From Flammeovirga pectinis (GTDB lineage Bacteria; Bacteroidota; Bacteroidia; Cytophagales; Flammeovirgaceae): a DNA stretch of 64,000 nt. The notes beneath the pieces were generated by a model. That model was not told the origin of the DNA. It searched no databases and was given only the letters and a program-made list of their open reading frames with translations. The stretch is from the NCBI RefSeq assembly GCF_003970675.1, contig NZ_CP034562.1:310001-374000 (forward strand), in the 5' to 3' direction. Positions 16,477-25,516 of this stretch are shown here, in pieces (position 1 is the stretch's first letter; every line of letters begins with the position of its first letter). Made by a program: the position numbers and the translations under genes.

Positions 16477-19400
16477 ATGATACAGAATTTTTTACAAAAA
16501 ATATTCGGCTCTAAATCAGGTCGAGATTTAAAAAGCTTATTACCTGTAGCGGTAAGTATAAATAGAGAATATTTAAAATTGCGTCATATTTCTGATGATG
16601 AATTAAGAAACAAAACTGTAGAGTTTATCAATTATATTGACAATGAGACAACCATTTTTGATCATAAAGAAACCGAATTAGATACCTCTTTACCAAAAGA
16701 AGAATATCAAATTAAATTAAAAAAAATAAAAACGTTAAAACAAAATAAGTTAGAGCGTACATTAGAAAAGATATTACCTAAAGCTTTTGCTGTCGTAAAA
16801 GAAACAGCGAGAAGGTTTACACATCAAAAATGTTTAGAAGTTATACCATCACCTTTAGATAGAGAATTAGCAGAAAAGCATGATTATGTAGTTATTGAAG
16901 GAGACAAAGCAATATGGACTAATGAGTGGCGAGTAGGCACAAATAACCATAAATGGGACATGATACATTATGATGTTCAATTGATTGCAGGTGTTGTGTT
17001 ACATGAAGGGAAAATAGCCCAAATGAATACTGGCGAGGGAAAAACTCTTGCAAGTACGCTACCTATTTATTTAAATGCTTTAGCTCAAAAAGGTGTCCAT
17101 GTTATTACAGTAAATGATTATTTAGCAAAAAGAGATGCAGAGTGGAATGCTCCTATATTTCAATTTTTAGGTTTAACTGTAGATTGTATAGAAAACTATC
17201 CTCAGCATTCGCTTAAAAGAAAAAATGCTTACAATGCTGATATTACATACGGTACTAATAGTGCTTTTGGCTTTGATTACCTCTTTGATAATATGGTTAA
17301 AAGTAAAGATGAGGTAAAACAAAGGGGACATCATTTCGCAATTTTAGACGAGGTAGATTCTGTACTAATTGATGACGCACGTACTCCACTTATTATATCT
17401 GGACAAGCAGAACAAACAAACTTAACAGCAAAGTTTGATGAGCTGAAACCACTTATGAGAGGTTTAGTAAGAGGACAAAGAAATCTAATTACAGAGAGTA
17501 TAATAAAAATAAAACGCTTAAATAATTCGATAGATTCTAATGTAGCAGGCAAAGAATTATTAAAAGTGCTTAGAGGTGCACCAAACAATACTTTATTTTT
17601 AAAATATTTAAATGAATATGGAGTAAAACAACTCCTTCAGAAAGCACAACATCAATACTCGGCAAATAATGATTTAAAAATGCATGAGATTGACGAAACA
17701 TTATTTTACGTTATAGACTTAAAGAATAAATCTGTTGAGTTAACAAATAAAGGTATGACTTTTATTAATGAACAGGTAAATGATAACTTTTTTGTATTAC
17801 CAGATTTAAATATAACGTATAATACAGAAGAGGAAAAAAATATAGCCACTGATTTATATGAATTAAAGGTTGAAAAGATATTTAATTTTAGACAGCTTTT
17901 AAAAGCAAATACACTCTTTACAAAAGATATTGATTATGTAATAGAAGAGCATCAGATTAAGTTAATTGATGAACAGACGGGAAGAATTATGGAAGGACGA
18001 AGACTTTCTGATGGTCTTCATCAAGCGATAGAGGCTAAAGAAAGTTTACAAATAGAGGATGCTTCTCAGACGCATGCTTCTATTAGTTTACAAAATTATT
18101 TTAAGATGTATTCTAAGCTTTCGGGTATGACGGGTACTGCAGAAACAGAAGCAAATGAGTTTTGGAAAACTTATAAATTAGATATACTAGTTGTACCTAC
18201 AAACTTGAAAGTAGAACGTGTAGATTTACCTGATAGGATATTTAAAACGCATAAACGAAGGTTAGAGGCTGTAGTACTAGAAATAATTGGTCAATCTAAT
18301 TTAGGTAGGCCAGTTTTAGTCGGTACAAGTTCTGTAGAGGGGTCTGAATTATTAAGTAAATTATTAAACAAAAAGAATGTTCAGCATAAGGTACTTAATG
18401 CAAAAAGTCATAGAAGAGAAGCCGATATTATAAGTAAAGCAGGAGTGAGTGGAGCCATTACTATTGCCACAAACATGGCAGGTAGAGGTACTGATATTAA
18501 GTTATCTAAAGAAGCCTTAAAAGCTGGAGGACTTGCTGTTATCGGTACATGTAAACATGAATCTAGAAGGATTGATCAACAATTGCGAGGTCGTTCTGGT
18601 AGACAGGGTGATGTTGGTTCTTCTCAATTTTTCTTATCATTGGAAGATGAAATTGTTCGTTTATACGCATCTAATGATATTGCTCGATTAGAAGGACAAT
18701 TTAAGCATTTTAAAAATGGTGAAATCTTTCATAAAAATTTAGATAAGATTGTTACAAAGTCTCAAATATCTGTTGAAGAAAATAATTTTTCGACCCGTAA
18801 AAAGATGTTAGAGTTTGATAATGTAATTAATCTCCAGAGAGATATTATCTATAACAGAAGACAAAATACACTCTTTAACACTACTGTAAAAGAAGAAATC
18901 GATCAATTATTCTTAGATGTAATTACCCAAATATTACTATCAAATAGTGATAATTTTAAAGAGTTTAATATTGCGTATTCGAGAGCCTTTGGGAGAACAA
19001 CGTTTTTAAGAAAAAGTGACTTCCTTATGTTTAATCAAAAAGATGTTATTCAACTTCTGCTTAACGAATTCCTCTCAAATTATACAAAGCGCTTTGATAA
19101 ATTTGAGTATTCTTCTGATATAAGTGTATATACATTTTTTGATAAATCTGTAGTGGTAGATCTAAAGAAGAATGATCAAAGTTTACTTATAGATACTATC
19201 CAAAGAGCTGTAATGTTAGATGTTATTGATAGAAAATGGAAACAACACCTTTTAGAGTTGGAAAAATTAAAACAAGAGGTGCAAAATGCAGTCTATGAAC
19301 AAAAAGAACCTATTACAATTTTTAAGGTAGAAGCTTTTAATTTGTTCAAGCAGTTGATAGAAGATATAGATTATGAGATAGTTACTTTTTTAAGTAGAGG

Positions 19401-19596
19401 CTTACTTGGAACAAGAAAAGTAAAACAACCTATTGCTATTAAAGTAATGAACTCACCAGTAGAAAATGAACCGAACAATTACCAAAGAAATCAGAAAGTA
19501 ACTGTAGAATATACTGACGGTTCGTTAAAGAAAGATATTAAATACAAAAATATATCTACTGATCTTCAGAATGGAAACTGTACAGTTGTTAAATAA
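16477..19596 (+). CDS. Divergent SecA-like preprotein translocase ATPase
   Basis: The 1039-aa protein has the full SecA order. Walker A is N-T-G-E-G-K-T (184-190), Walker B region D-E-V-D is at 291-294, and motif V contains M-A-G-R-G-T-D (667-673). The motif VI segment Q-L-R-G-R-S-G-R-Q-G-D spans 702-712, and the scaffold helix region has W-K-Q-H-L. The end resembles other Bacteroidota SecA C-termini and has no CxC zinc motif. Several positions that are near-invariant in housekeeping SecA differ: MATGEGKT is MNTGEGKT, GTERHESRR is GTCKHESRR, and the LLEYDDV block is MLEFDNV. It sits in a small regulated operon with an 80-aa protein and a DUF3124 lipoprotein. I infer an accessory SecA2-type enzyme; if the genome has no other secA, this is the only one. 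Confidence 0.88.
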   Translation: MIQNFLQKIFGSKSGRDLKSLLPVAVSINREYLKLRHISDDELRNKTVEFINYIDNETTIFDHKETELDTSLPKEEYQIKLKKIKTLKQNKLERTLEKILPKAFAVVKETARRFTHQKCLEVIPSPLDRELAEKHDYVVIEGDKAIWTNEWRVGTNNHKWDMIHYDVQLIAGVVLHEGKIAQMNTGEGKTLASTLPIYLNALAQKGVHVITVNDYLAKRDAEWNAPIFQFLGLTVDCIENYPQHSLKRKNAYNADITYGTNSAFGFDYLFDNMVKSKDEVKQRGHHFAILDEVDSVLIDDARTPLIISGQAEQTNLTAKFDELKPLMRGLVRGQRNLITESIIKIKRLNNSIDSNVAGKELLKVLRGAPNNTLFLKYLNEYGVKQLLQKAQHQYSANNDLKMHEIDETLFYVIDLKNKSVELTNKGMTFINEQVNDNFFVLPDLNITYNTEEEKNIATDLYELKVEKIFNFRQLLKANTLFTKDIDYVIEEHQIKLIDEQTGRIMEGRRLSDGLHQAIEAKESLQIEDASQTHASISLQNYFKMYSKLSGMTGTAETEANEFWKTYKLDILVVPTNLKVERVDLPDRIFKTHKRRLEAVVLEIIGQSNLGRPVLVGTSSVEGSELLSKLLNKKNVQHKVLNAKSHRREADIISKAGVSGAITIATNMAGRGTDIKLSKEALKAGGLAVIGTCKHESRRIDQQLRGRSGRQGDVGSSQFFLSLEDEIVRLYASNDIARLEGQFKHFKNGEIFHKNLDKIVTKSQISVEENNFSTRKKMLEFDNVINLQRDIIYNRRQNTLFNTTVKEEIDQLFLDVITQILLSNSDNFKEFNIAYSRAFGRTTFLRKSDFLMFNQKDVIQLLLNEFLSNYTKRFDKFEYSSDISVYTFFDKSVVVDLKKNDQSLLIDTIQRAVMLDVIDRKWKQHLLELEKLKQEVQNAVYEQKEPITIFKVEAFNLFKQLIEDIDYEIVTFLSRGLLGTRKVKQPIAIKVMNSPVENEPNNYQRNQKVTVEYTDGSLKKDIKYKNISTDLQNGNCTVVK

Positions 19597-19617
19597 TTAT
19601 CCTTTATAAATAATATC

Positions 19618-20175
19618 ATGAAAAAGATTTTAAAACCTTTATTAATCCACCTAAGTATAATATTCATTTCATTTGGTTGTGTAACTGTAGATGATTTTGA
19701 AGTGCTTTCTTCGCCAGTTTATAGAAAATACATAGATAAGGACAGGCAACTAAATCTTGAGTTTAAAGAGATGCATTATGTACCTGCTTATTCAAATCTG
19801 TTTTATAAAAATGGAAATACGAAGCTAAATTTTGCAGTTGTATTAAGTATTAGAAATACGAGTGCTGTGGAAAGTATTTTTATTACTTCTGTTGATTTAC
19901 GTAACAGTAAAGGTAAAAGTGTTAGAAAATATGTAAGTAGAGAAGTAGAGTTAGCTCCGTTAGGTTCAACAGAGTTTATTGTTAATTATAATGATAACAG
20001 AAGTGGACCAGGAGCAAATTTTATTGTTGAATATGGAGCTGAAAATGAAATTCAGGATACCCCAATAATTGAATCTGTAAACATTGGACATTATGGCCGA
20101 CATGGTTTTTCTTTCTCGTCTCAATCAAAGAAAATTTCCAATTTTAACGAAGCAGATACTTTTTCTGAGGAGTAA
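19618..20175 (+). CDS. DUF3124 lipoprotein
   Basis: The 185-aa protein has a lipoprotein signal with the lipobox Cys at residue 21 (FISFGC). The body follows the DUF3124 pattern. It begins with V-P-A-Y-S-N-L, then L-S-I-R-N-T followed by a VDLRNSKGKSVRKY strand, and 'R-S-G-P-G-A-N-F-I-V-E-Y'. It ends in a G-F-S-F-S-S-Q motif. The family has no known function. The gene follows the SecA paralogue by 21 bp and is the third gene of the operon, so it may be a client, or an envelope partner, of that export route; this is inference from order only. No clear terminator follows. Confidence 0.8.
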   Translation: MKKILKPLLIHLSIIFISFGCVTVDDFEVLSSPVYRKYIDKDRQLNLEFKEMHYVPAYSNLFYKNGNTKLNFAVVLSIRNTSAVESIFITSVDLRNSKGKSVRKYVSREVELAPLGSTEFIVNYNDNRSGPGANFIVEYGAENEIQDTPIIESVNIGHYGRHGFSFSSQSKKISNFNEADTFSEE

Positions 20176-20441
20176 AAGAGAAGTTACAAGAACTTCCATT
20201 TTTTATTAAATTATCTTTTAGATAATAACTGTAAAATAGCTGTTTTTAAAAAGATTTTAGGTAACCTATTTTTTTGCTTCCCGTTCCTCAGAAATACAAA
20301 ATTTTGAAGAATATATCCTTCAATTTTGAGGCTTGTAATTATATAAAAAGGATAGACTAAAAAGTAGCTTTCTTGAACTTCTAAATAGTTGTGATCAGAA
20401 TATAATGAAGTGAAAATAGAGTATAAAAAAGAATAAGGTTT
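20176..20441. other. Intergenic gap before the RimK cluster
   Basis: In this 266-bp AT-rich gap the clearest element is an imperfect hairpin around 20296-20331, where TTGAAG pairs with CTTCAA and CAAAA with TTTTG. There is also a weak TAGG-TAA-CCTA hairpin followed by T residues near 20260, which may end the SecA operon. I see no gene here. Confidence 0.35.
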
Positions 20442-20870
20442 ATGAAAATAATTGGAAGGGTTGATAAAGTAGATTTTCCTGAGTTATCCTTGAAAAATAT
20501 TAAGGTTAAAGTGGACACAGGAGCATATACATCATCAATTCATTGTTCTGAAATTAAAGAAATAGAAGTAGACCAAATAAAGAAACTCACTTTTAAAGTA
20601 CTTGATTCAGAGTGTAATAAATTTAAAGATAAGGTAATTACAGAAGAGAATTACCAGAAAAGAAGTATTAAGAGTTCATTTGGGGATAGTGAAGAACGAT
20701 TTATTATACAATCTGAAATTATTCTTTTTAATACAACTTACCCTATTGAATTATCACTCACTAATAGAAGAGATATGAAATATCCAATATTAATAGGACG
20801 GAAATTTTTAAGTGGGAAATTCATTGTAGATACATCAATAAAAAATCAATCATATTTTTTAAAAATATAG
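20442..20870 (+). CDS. RimK-linked retropepsin-like protease (PF05618)
   Basis: The 142-aa cytoplasmic protein has [13 protein letters not shown] at its start, then [15 protein letters not shown], in which D-T-G-A is the aspartic-protease-like motif of the PF05618 family. The C-terminal half has [19 protein letters not shown], the second strand-loop of the same fold. The family was once called 'ATP-dependent zinc protease', a name that does not fit its retropepsin-like fold. Genes of this family commonly stand next to rimK, as here (4-bp gap). In Pseudomonas the comparable RimB protein acts with RimK in ribosomal protein S6 modification. It may trim or control the glutamate tail that RimK makes. 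Confidence 0.85.
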   Translation: MKIIGRVDKVDFPELSLKNIKVKVDTGAYTSSIHCSEIKEIEVDQIKKLTFKVLDSECNKFKDKVITEENYQKRSIKSSFGDSEERFIIQSEIILFNTTYPIELSLTNRRDMKYPILIGRKFLSGKFIVDTSIKNQSYFLKI

Positions 20871-20874
20871 TAAA

Positions 20875-21747
20875 ATGAAAATTGCAATTTTATCTAGAAA
20901 CTCAAGCTTATATTCTACACAACGTTTAGTTGAAGCCGCAGAAAAGTTAGGACATAAAGCAATAATTGTAGATCATTTAAAATGTACAATTGAATTAGAA
21001 AAGAAAAGCCCTAGAATATTTTATCAAGGTGAATACTTAGATGACATTGATGCAGTTATTCCTAGAATTGGAGCGACTGTAACCTTTTATGGTACAGCTG
21101 TAGTACGTCAATTTGAAATGATGAATATTTTTTCAGCGGTTGCTTCTCAAGCATTAATAAATTCTAGAGACAAGCTTAGAAGTTTACAAATTCTTGCTGC
21201 ATCTGGAGTTGGTTTACCTAAAACAGTTTTCACAAATTACACAAAAGATATTGATCATGTTATTGAATCTGTAGGTGGGGCTCCGTTAATTCTGAAACTG
21301 TTAGAAGGTACACAGGGATTGGGAGTTGTTCTTGCTGAAACAAAAAATGCAGCAAATTCTGTTATTGAAGCATTTAATGGTTTGAAAGCAAGAGTAATTG
21401 CACAACAATTTATTAAGGAATCTGGAGGAGCAGACATTCGTGCTTTTGTAGTTGACGGACGTGTAGTTGGTGCTATGAAACGTCAGGGTAAAGAAGGAGA
21501 ATTCCGTTCTAATTTGCACAGAGGTGGTAGTGCAGAATTAATAGAGTTATCTAATGAAGAAGAATTAACAGCTTTAAAAGCTACTAAAGCAATGGGCTTA
21601 GGTGTTGCGGGAGTTGATATGTTACAATCAAATAACGGACCTTTGGTGTTAGAAGTAAATTCATCTCCAGGGTTAGAAGGTATTGAAAGTGCTACAAATA
21701 TTGATATAGCAAAAGAGATTATAAAATATCTTGAAAGAAATGTATAA
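20875..21747 (+). CDS. rimK: RimK-family alpha-L-glutamate ligase (ATP-grasp)
   Basis: The 290-aa protein has the pre-ATP-grasp domain (1-95, [22 protein letters not shown]) and the ATP-grasp fold. Family marks are 'D-A-V-I-P-R-I-G-A', '[15 protein letters not shown]', 'G-A-D-I-R-A-F-V-V' and the metal-binding end '[14 protein letters not shown]'. Its length is close to the 300 aa of E. coli RimK, which adds glutamate residues to the C-terminus of ribosomal protein S6. The 3' end overlaps the next gene by 8 bp, so the two are translationally coupled. The protease-rimK-AstE order marks this as the modification cluster. The true substrate in this organism is not shown. Confidence 0.93.
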   Translation: MKIAILSRNSSLYSTQRLVEAAEKLGHKAIIVDHLKCTIELEKKSPRIFYQGEYLDDIDAVIPRIGATVTFYGTAVVRQFEMMNIFSAVASQALINSRDKLRSLQILAASGVGLPKTVFTNYTKDIDHVIESVGGAPLILKLLEGTQGLGVVLAETKNAANSVIEAFNGLKARVIAQQFIKESGGADIRAFVVDGRVVGAMKRQGKEGEFRSNLHRGGSAELIELSNEEELTALKATKAMGLGVAGVDMLQSNNGPLVLEVNSSPGLEGIESATNIDIAKEIIKYLERNV

Positions 21748-22690
21748 CGATAAATTTATCATATTAGGAACCGAAATAAAAAAAGGTAAAGGCGCACTAT
21801 TAGAATTAGAAGTAGCCAAATTACATACAAGAAATAGCTTAAAAATACCAATTATAGTTGAGAGAGGGAAAAAGGATGGACCTGTTTTATTACTTCTCGG
21901 AGGTGTACACGGAAATGAATCTAATGGTGTAGCAATTGTTCGAGATTTTATTAGAAAAAAGTACAATAAGCCTAAAGAGGGAGTGGTTATCTGTATTCCT
22001 GTCTTTAATGTTTTTGGCTATCTTAACTTAACAAGAGAATTTCCTGATGGTAGAGATTTAAATCGTTTATTTCCGGGTTCTCCAAGAGGTTCTTTAGCAA
22101 GTCAATTTGCCTATAAGTTTACAAAAGAAATAGCACCTTTAGTAGATTATGTTTTGGATTTTCATACCGGAGGTGCCGACCGTAGTAATTTTCCTAATGT
22201 GAGGTGTAATTTTTTTGCTGAAAAAGAATTTAAGATTGCACAAATTTTTGGGGCACCCTACATCGTTCATTCTAATTACATTCCTAAGTCGATACGAGAA
22301 ACCATTCATAAAATGGGTAAGACTTTATTATTATTTGAAGGGGGAAAATCACTTCAATTGGATACATCTGTAATTAATTATGGGGTAATTGGAGCTCTGA
22401 ATGTGATGAAGTATTTGAATATGCACTATGATGTACCAGAAATAAAAAAGGAGTCGATCTTAATCCAGAAAAGTAAATGGCTTAGAGCTCCTTACTCTGG
22501 AATATTTGAGTATCTAGTAGAGAATGGTTGTAAAGTAAAAAAGAGAAAACTTATTGGTCGTATTTCAGACCCTTTTGGAGAATTTGAGAAGAAAATATAC
22601 GCCCCTTTTGATTGTTATATTTTCGGATTAAATACAGCTCCTAATGTTTACAAAGGGGACGCTATATTTCATATTAGTACCAAATATTAA
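21740..22690 (+). CDS. AstE/aspartoacylase-family M14-like hydrolase
   Basis: The 316-aa protein belongs to the succinylglutamate desuccinylase/aspartoacylase family. The zinc-site motif is G-G-V-H-G-N-E-S (His and Glu ligands), the third His lies in V-L-D-F-H-T-G-G, and R-D-L-N-R binds substrate carboxylates. The C-terminal beta domain has [15 protein letters not shown] and ends in a lipoyl-like hairpin. I start at the ATG at 21740, which overlaps the rimK stop; a TTG three codons upstream is also in frame. Coupling with rimK suggests that it acts on glutamyl tails or on a related small N-acyl amino acid. The family also contains true amidases, so the substrate is open. Confidence 0.88.
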   Translation: MYNDKFIILGTEIKKGKGALLELEVAKLHTRNSLKIPIIVERGKKDGPVLLLLGGVHGNESNGVAIVRDFIRKKYNKPKEGVVICIPVFNVFGYLNLTREFPDGRDLNRLFPGSPRGSLASQFAYKFTKEIAPLVDYVLDFHTGGADRSNFPNVRCNFFAEKEFKIAQIFGAPYIVHSNYIPKSIRETIHKMGKTLLLFEGGKSLQLDTSVINYGVIGALNVMKYLNMHYDVPEIKKESILIQKSKWLRAPYSGIFEYLVENGCKVKKRKLIGRISDPFGEFEKKIYAPFDCYIFGLNTAPNVYKGDAIFHISTKY

Positions 22691-22699
22691 TCATCAACT

Positions 22700-22754
22700 A
22701 ATTAATTTTATTCGTAAATTATGACATCAAAATAATGAACGAATAAAATTAATT
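22700..22754. repeat. Perfect 16-bp inverted repeat just before a start codon
   Basis: The arms are AATTAATTTTATTCGT (22700-22715) and its exact reverse complement (22739-22754). The 23-nt loop can form a further short ATTAT/ATAAT stem. The right arm ends 5 nt before the ATG at 22760. As RNA the hairpin would close in on the start codon; as DNA it is a strong operator candidate. There is no T run, so it is not a normal terminator. Confidence 0.6.
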
Positions 22755-22759
22755 TTCAA

Positions 22760-23206
22760 ATGAAAAATTATTTACTATTTCTCTTTACCTTTATCTCAAT
22801 TTCTCTATCAGCCCATGCCCAATCTATAACCGATTACCATATAGGAGATGAATATACAAGCACGAGTGATATGATCCGTACACATGTTGCAGGCCTAGAA
22901 GGAACAATATTTATTTATACAAATAAAAAAAATATCATAAGCTCTATTGGGTTTGTACCGAGTCTTAATGGACATAATATAGAAAAAGTTTCTAGACAAC
23001 AATTCAGAAATTTTATAGCAAATTTACAAGGAATGTATGGTGTTCAGTTTGAAAGGACATTTGAAAATGAGAGGAAAAAGCAACACTATACAGCTAAACT
23101 CACCGACAGTATTATTGCTGTAACTATTGATGATTATGAAGATTCTAATACAGCAAAAACTAAAATGACAATGATGATTAACAAACGAAAAGAAAAAAAG
23201 AAATAG
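22760..23206 (+). CDS. Small exported protein of unknown function
   Basis: The 148-aa protein has a clear type I signal peptide (MKNYLLFLFTFISISLSAHA). The mature part is basic, ends in a Lys/Arg-rich tail (NKRKEKKK) and has a mixed alpha/beta pattern. I do not recognise a domain. Its start codon lies 5 nt behind a 16-bp perfect inverted repeat, so its translation or transcription may be tightly controlled. It follows the RimK cluster by 69 bp but the hairpin argues for separate control. Confidence 0.7.
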   Translation: MKNYLLFLFTFISISLSAHAQSITDYHIGDEYTSTSDMIRTHVAGLEGTIFIYTNKKNIISSIGFVPSLNGHNIEKVSRQQFRNFIANLQGMYGVQFERTFENERKKQHYTAKLTDSIIAVTIDDYEDSNTAKTKMTMMINKRKEKKK

Positions 23207-23305
23207 ACTACTGTTTCATTTCGTCAGCTGTTTTCTGCATTTCACCAATTATTATTCAAAGGCAATGGTTTCATAAGGACATTTGATTTATCAATTAATC
23301 AAAAA

Positions 23306-23737
23306 ATGAAAATTATGAAATCTAGTATCAAATCTATTCTTGTTTTAGTATTTACTTTCTCAATGTTCTCTTGCTCAACAATGCTAGAAAGCGAAAATGT
23401 AGTGCCTTATAAAGCATCTATTCCAGTGGCAAAACAAGCAGATAACGAATTTTTAAAGGTATACTTACAACCAACCGAAGCCATTTGTAATGATGTTATT
23501 GTGGTAGAAGTAGAGTTAATAAATTCTTCTGGCTACAAACACACAGAAAGTATTACAAGTGTAAATGGAGTGGTTACTTTTACACATGACCATGAATTTA
23601 CTGGGGGTGGATATTCTGTTTATTTTAGAAATATAAGCACGAATGAATTGTTTGGAAGTACTTCTTTTTATCTTACACAGTCTGATTTAGAGAAAGATAC
23701 TTTTTCTAAAACGGTGATATATAATAACTGCTATTAA
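23306..23737 (+). CDS. Small lipoprotein of unknown function
   Basis: The 143-aa protein has a lipoprotein signal with Cys at residue 23 (FSMFSC). The start could also be the ATG three codons later (23315), which leaves the lipobox intact. The mature part looks like a single beta-sandwich: alternating strands, a central HTESITSVNGVVTFTHDHEF, and a late FGSTSFYLTQ strand. No family is recognised. It stands alone between two gaps, one codon direction with the histidine kinase that starts 53 bp downstream. A weak hairpin (TTAGTTT with AAAACTAA, then CTTTTTT) lies in that spacer. Confidence 0.65.
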   Translation: MKIMKSSIKSILVLVFTFSMFSCSTMLESENVVPYKASIPVAKQADNEFLKVYLQPTEAICNDVIVVEVELINSSGYKHTESITSVNGVVTFTHDHEFTGGGYSVYFRNISTNELFGSTSFYLTQSDLEKDTFSKTVIYNNCY

Positions 23738-23790
23738 TATCAAGTTTAGTTTATTAATTTAGTAGAAGAAAACTAATATACTTTTTTATT

Positions 23791-24816
23791 ATGCAATCAA
23801 ATAAGGCATATACTTATGTGGTATTAATTTATATAATATCCTTTTTTCTCTACTTTTTTTGGCAAGACTTTGGCGGATATAATGATTTCCAATGGCTGGG
23901 GCTTCAGTATCTCATATTTTTTAATATTGGAATAACTATATCAAAATGTTTAGGGTCATTCTTAGTAATTAGAGGAGCAAAAAAAACTCTAGAAATAAGC
24001 GTCTTTTTAGCTATTCTAGTAGTAGTAATAGGGTACATTATAGTAATGTTAGTTAGTCATTACATTCTATGGGAATATAAACTGAGCTATTATTACGAAG
24101 TGTTTAGAGTTTATTCTTTTATTCGTTTTTCAAGTTTTCAAGATTTAATCTTTCCTTTTAGTGTAATGCTCGTAATAGAGGTTGCTTTTGAATATTTTAG
24201 GCAATATAAAGAACAGCAAAACTTAAGGTTTGAAAAAACACAAGCAGAATTAAGTTTTCTGAAAGGACAGATTAGCCCTCATTTTCTTTTTAATACTATT
24301 AATACAATTTTTTGGTTGATAATAAAGAAACCAAAAGAAGCACAATCACTCTTATTAAATTTAAGTGATATGCTCCGTTACCAACTGTATGATTGCGAGA
24401 ATGACGTTGTTCCATTAAAGAAAGAAGTTGATTACTTAAACGATTTAATGAGTATAGAAAAGCATAGAAAAAACAATGATATAACAATCAATACATTGTT
24501 TGAAGTTGAGAATGAACAATTTGAATTGCCTCCTTTATTATTTTTACCACTCGTAGAAAATGCATTTAAACATGTTTCTAGAGACCCTAGAAGTGAAAAT
24601 TACATAACAATTAATCTACATCAAGAAAATAATAAGATCTCTTTTCTAGTAGAAAACACTACAGATAATAGCGTTATCAAAACTAAGGAAGATAAAAAAT
24701 ATAGTGGTATTGGACTTCAAAATATTGAAAAACGAATGGCACTAATTTTAAAAGAGAACTATATTTTTGAGACATCACTCACAGACAATATTTTTTATGC
24801 AAAAATTGAATTCTAA
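23791..24816 (+). CDS. LytS/YpdA-type sensor histidine kinase (PF06580)
   Basis: The 341-aa protein has four membrane helices in the first 135 residues, a coiled-coil linker, and a His_kinase domain with the motif I-S-P-H-F-L-F-N (phospho-accepting His164). The HATPase part shows the N box in V-E-N-A-F-K-H and the G box in G-I-G-L-Q-N. No extracellular sensor domain is present, so it may sense a membrane-bound signal. It overlaps the LytTR regulator gene by 20 bp, which identifies its partner. A lipoprotein gene follows with a 4-bp overlap, making a three-gene unit that could sense a ligand through that lipoprotein. Confidence 0.9.
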   Translation: MQSNKAYTYVVLIYIISFFLYFFWQDFGGYNDFQWLGLQYLIFFNIGITISKCLGSFLVIRGAKKTLEISVFLAILVVVIGYIIVMLVSHYILWEYKLSYYYEVFRVYSFIRFSSFQDLIFPFSVMLVIEVAFEYFRQYKEQQNLRFEKTQAELSFLKGQISPHFLFNTINTIFWLIIKKPKEAQSLLLNLSDMLRYQLYDCENDVVPLKKEVDYLNDLMSIEKHRKNNDITINTLFEVENEQFELPPLLFLPLVENAFKHVSRDPRSENYITINLHQENNKISFLVENTTDNSVIKTKEDKKYSGIGLQNIEKRMALILKENYIFETSLTDNIFYAKIEF

Positions 24817-25516
24817 AATAAAGTGTCTAATTGTAGACGATGAAGAATTAGCAAGAGAGGGATTGGCTGAATATGTGAGTCAGGTTCCTTTTATGGAACT
24901 TATAGCCAGTTGTTCTAGTGCAATGGAAGCACAAGAAGAAGTAGAAAAAAATGATATTGACGTCTGCTTTTGTGATATAAATATGCCTTATTTATCGGGT
25001 ATTGATTGGGTGAAATCTTTAAGTAATCCTCCTCTAATTATTTTTACAACAGCGTATACAGAGTATGCAATAGAAAGCTATGAGGTTGATGCTTTAGACT
25101 ATTTATTGAAACCAATCTCTTTTGATCGTTTTTATAAAAGCTGTTTAAAAGTAAAAGAGAATGTTGTAGAGGTAGTACAGGCAGTGGAAGATAATTTTGT
25201 TTTTATAAAAGTAGATCAACAGATAAAAAAAATATGGCTAAACGATATTAAATACATCGAAAGCCAAAATAATTATATCAATATAGTAACCACTAAAGGA
25301 GAATTGTTACCTCTGCTAACGTTAAAAGAAATACAGAAACAGCTATCAAATAAATTCCTAAAAGTACAGAAATCATTTATTGTAAATGTAGATTTTGTAG
25401 AGGCTATTGAGGGGAATAGTATTGTCATCGATCAGCAATTAATAACCGTAAGTAGATCACAAAAAAAAGAAATCTTTGATCAATTGACGCAGGGTAAATT
25501 TATTTTAAAAAAATGA
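24797..25516 (+). CDS. LytTR-family response regulator
   Basis: The 239-aa protein begins with a receiver domain: acidic pair DD at residues 14-15, phospho-acceptor Asp60 in CDINMPYLSG, and the conserved Lys in LLKPIS. A LytTR DNA-binding domain follows from about 140, with LNDIKYIESQNNYINIVTTKGE and LKVQKSFIVNVDFVEAIEG typical of the fold. I start at the ATG at 24797; an in-frame TTG at 24767 would only add residues that do not belong to the receiver fold. It is translationally coupled to the kinase upstream (20-bp overlap) and to the lipoprotein gene downstream (ATGA overlap). Confidence 0.92.
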   Translation: MQKLNSKIKCLIVDDEELAREGLAEYVSQVPFMELIASCSSAMEAQEEVEKNDIDVCFCDINMPYLSGIDWVKSLSNPPLIIFTTAYTEYAIESYEVDALDYLLKPISFDRFYKSCLKVKENVVEVVQAVEDNFVFIKVDQQIKKIWLNDIKYIESQNNYINIVTTKGELLPLLTLKEIQKQLSNKFLKVQKSFIVNVDFVEAIEGNSIVIDQQLITVSRSQKKEIFDQLTQGKFILKK

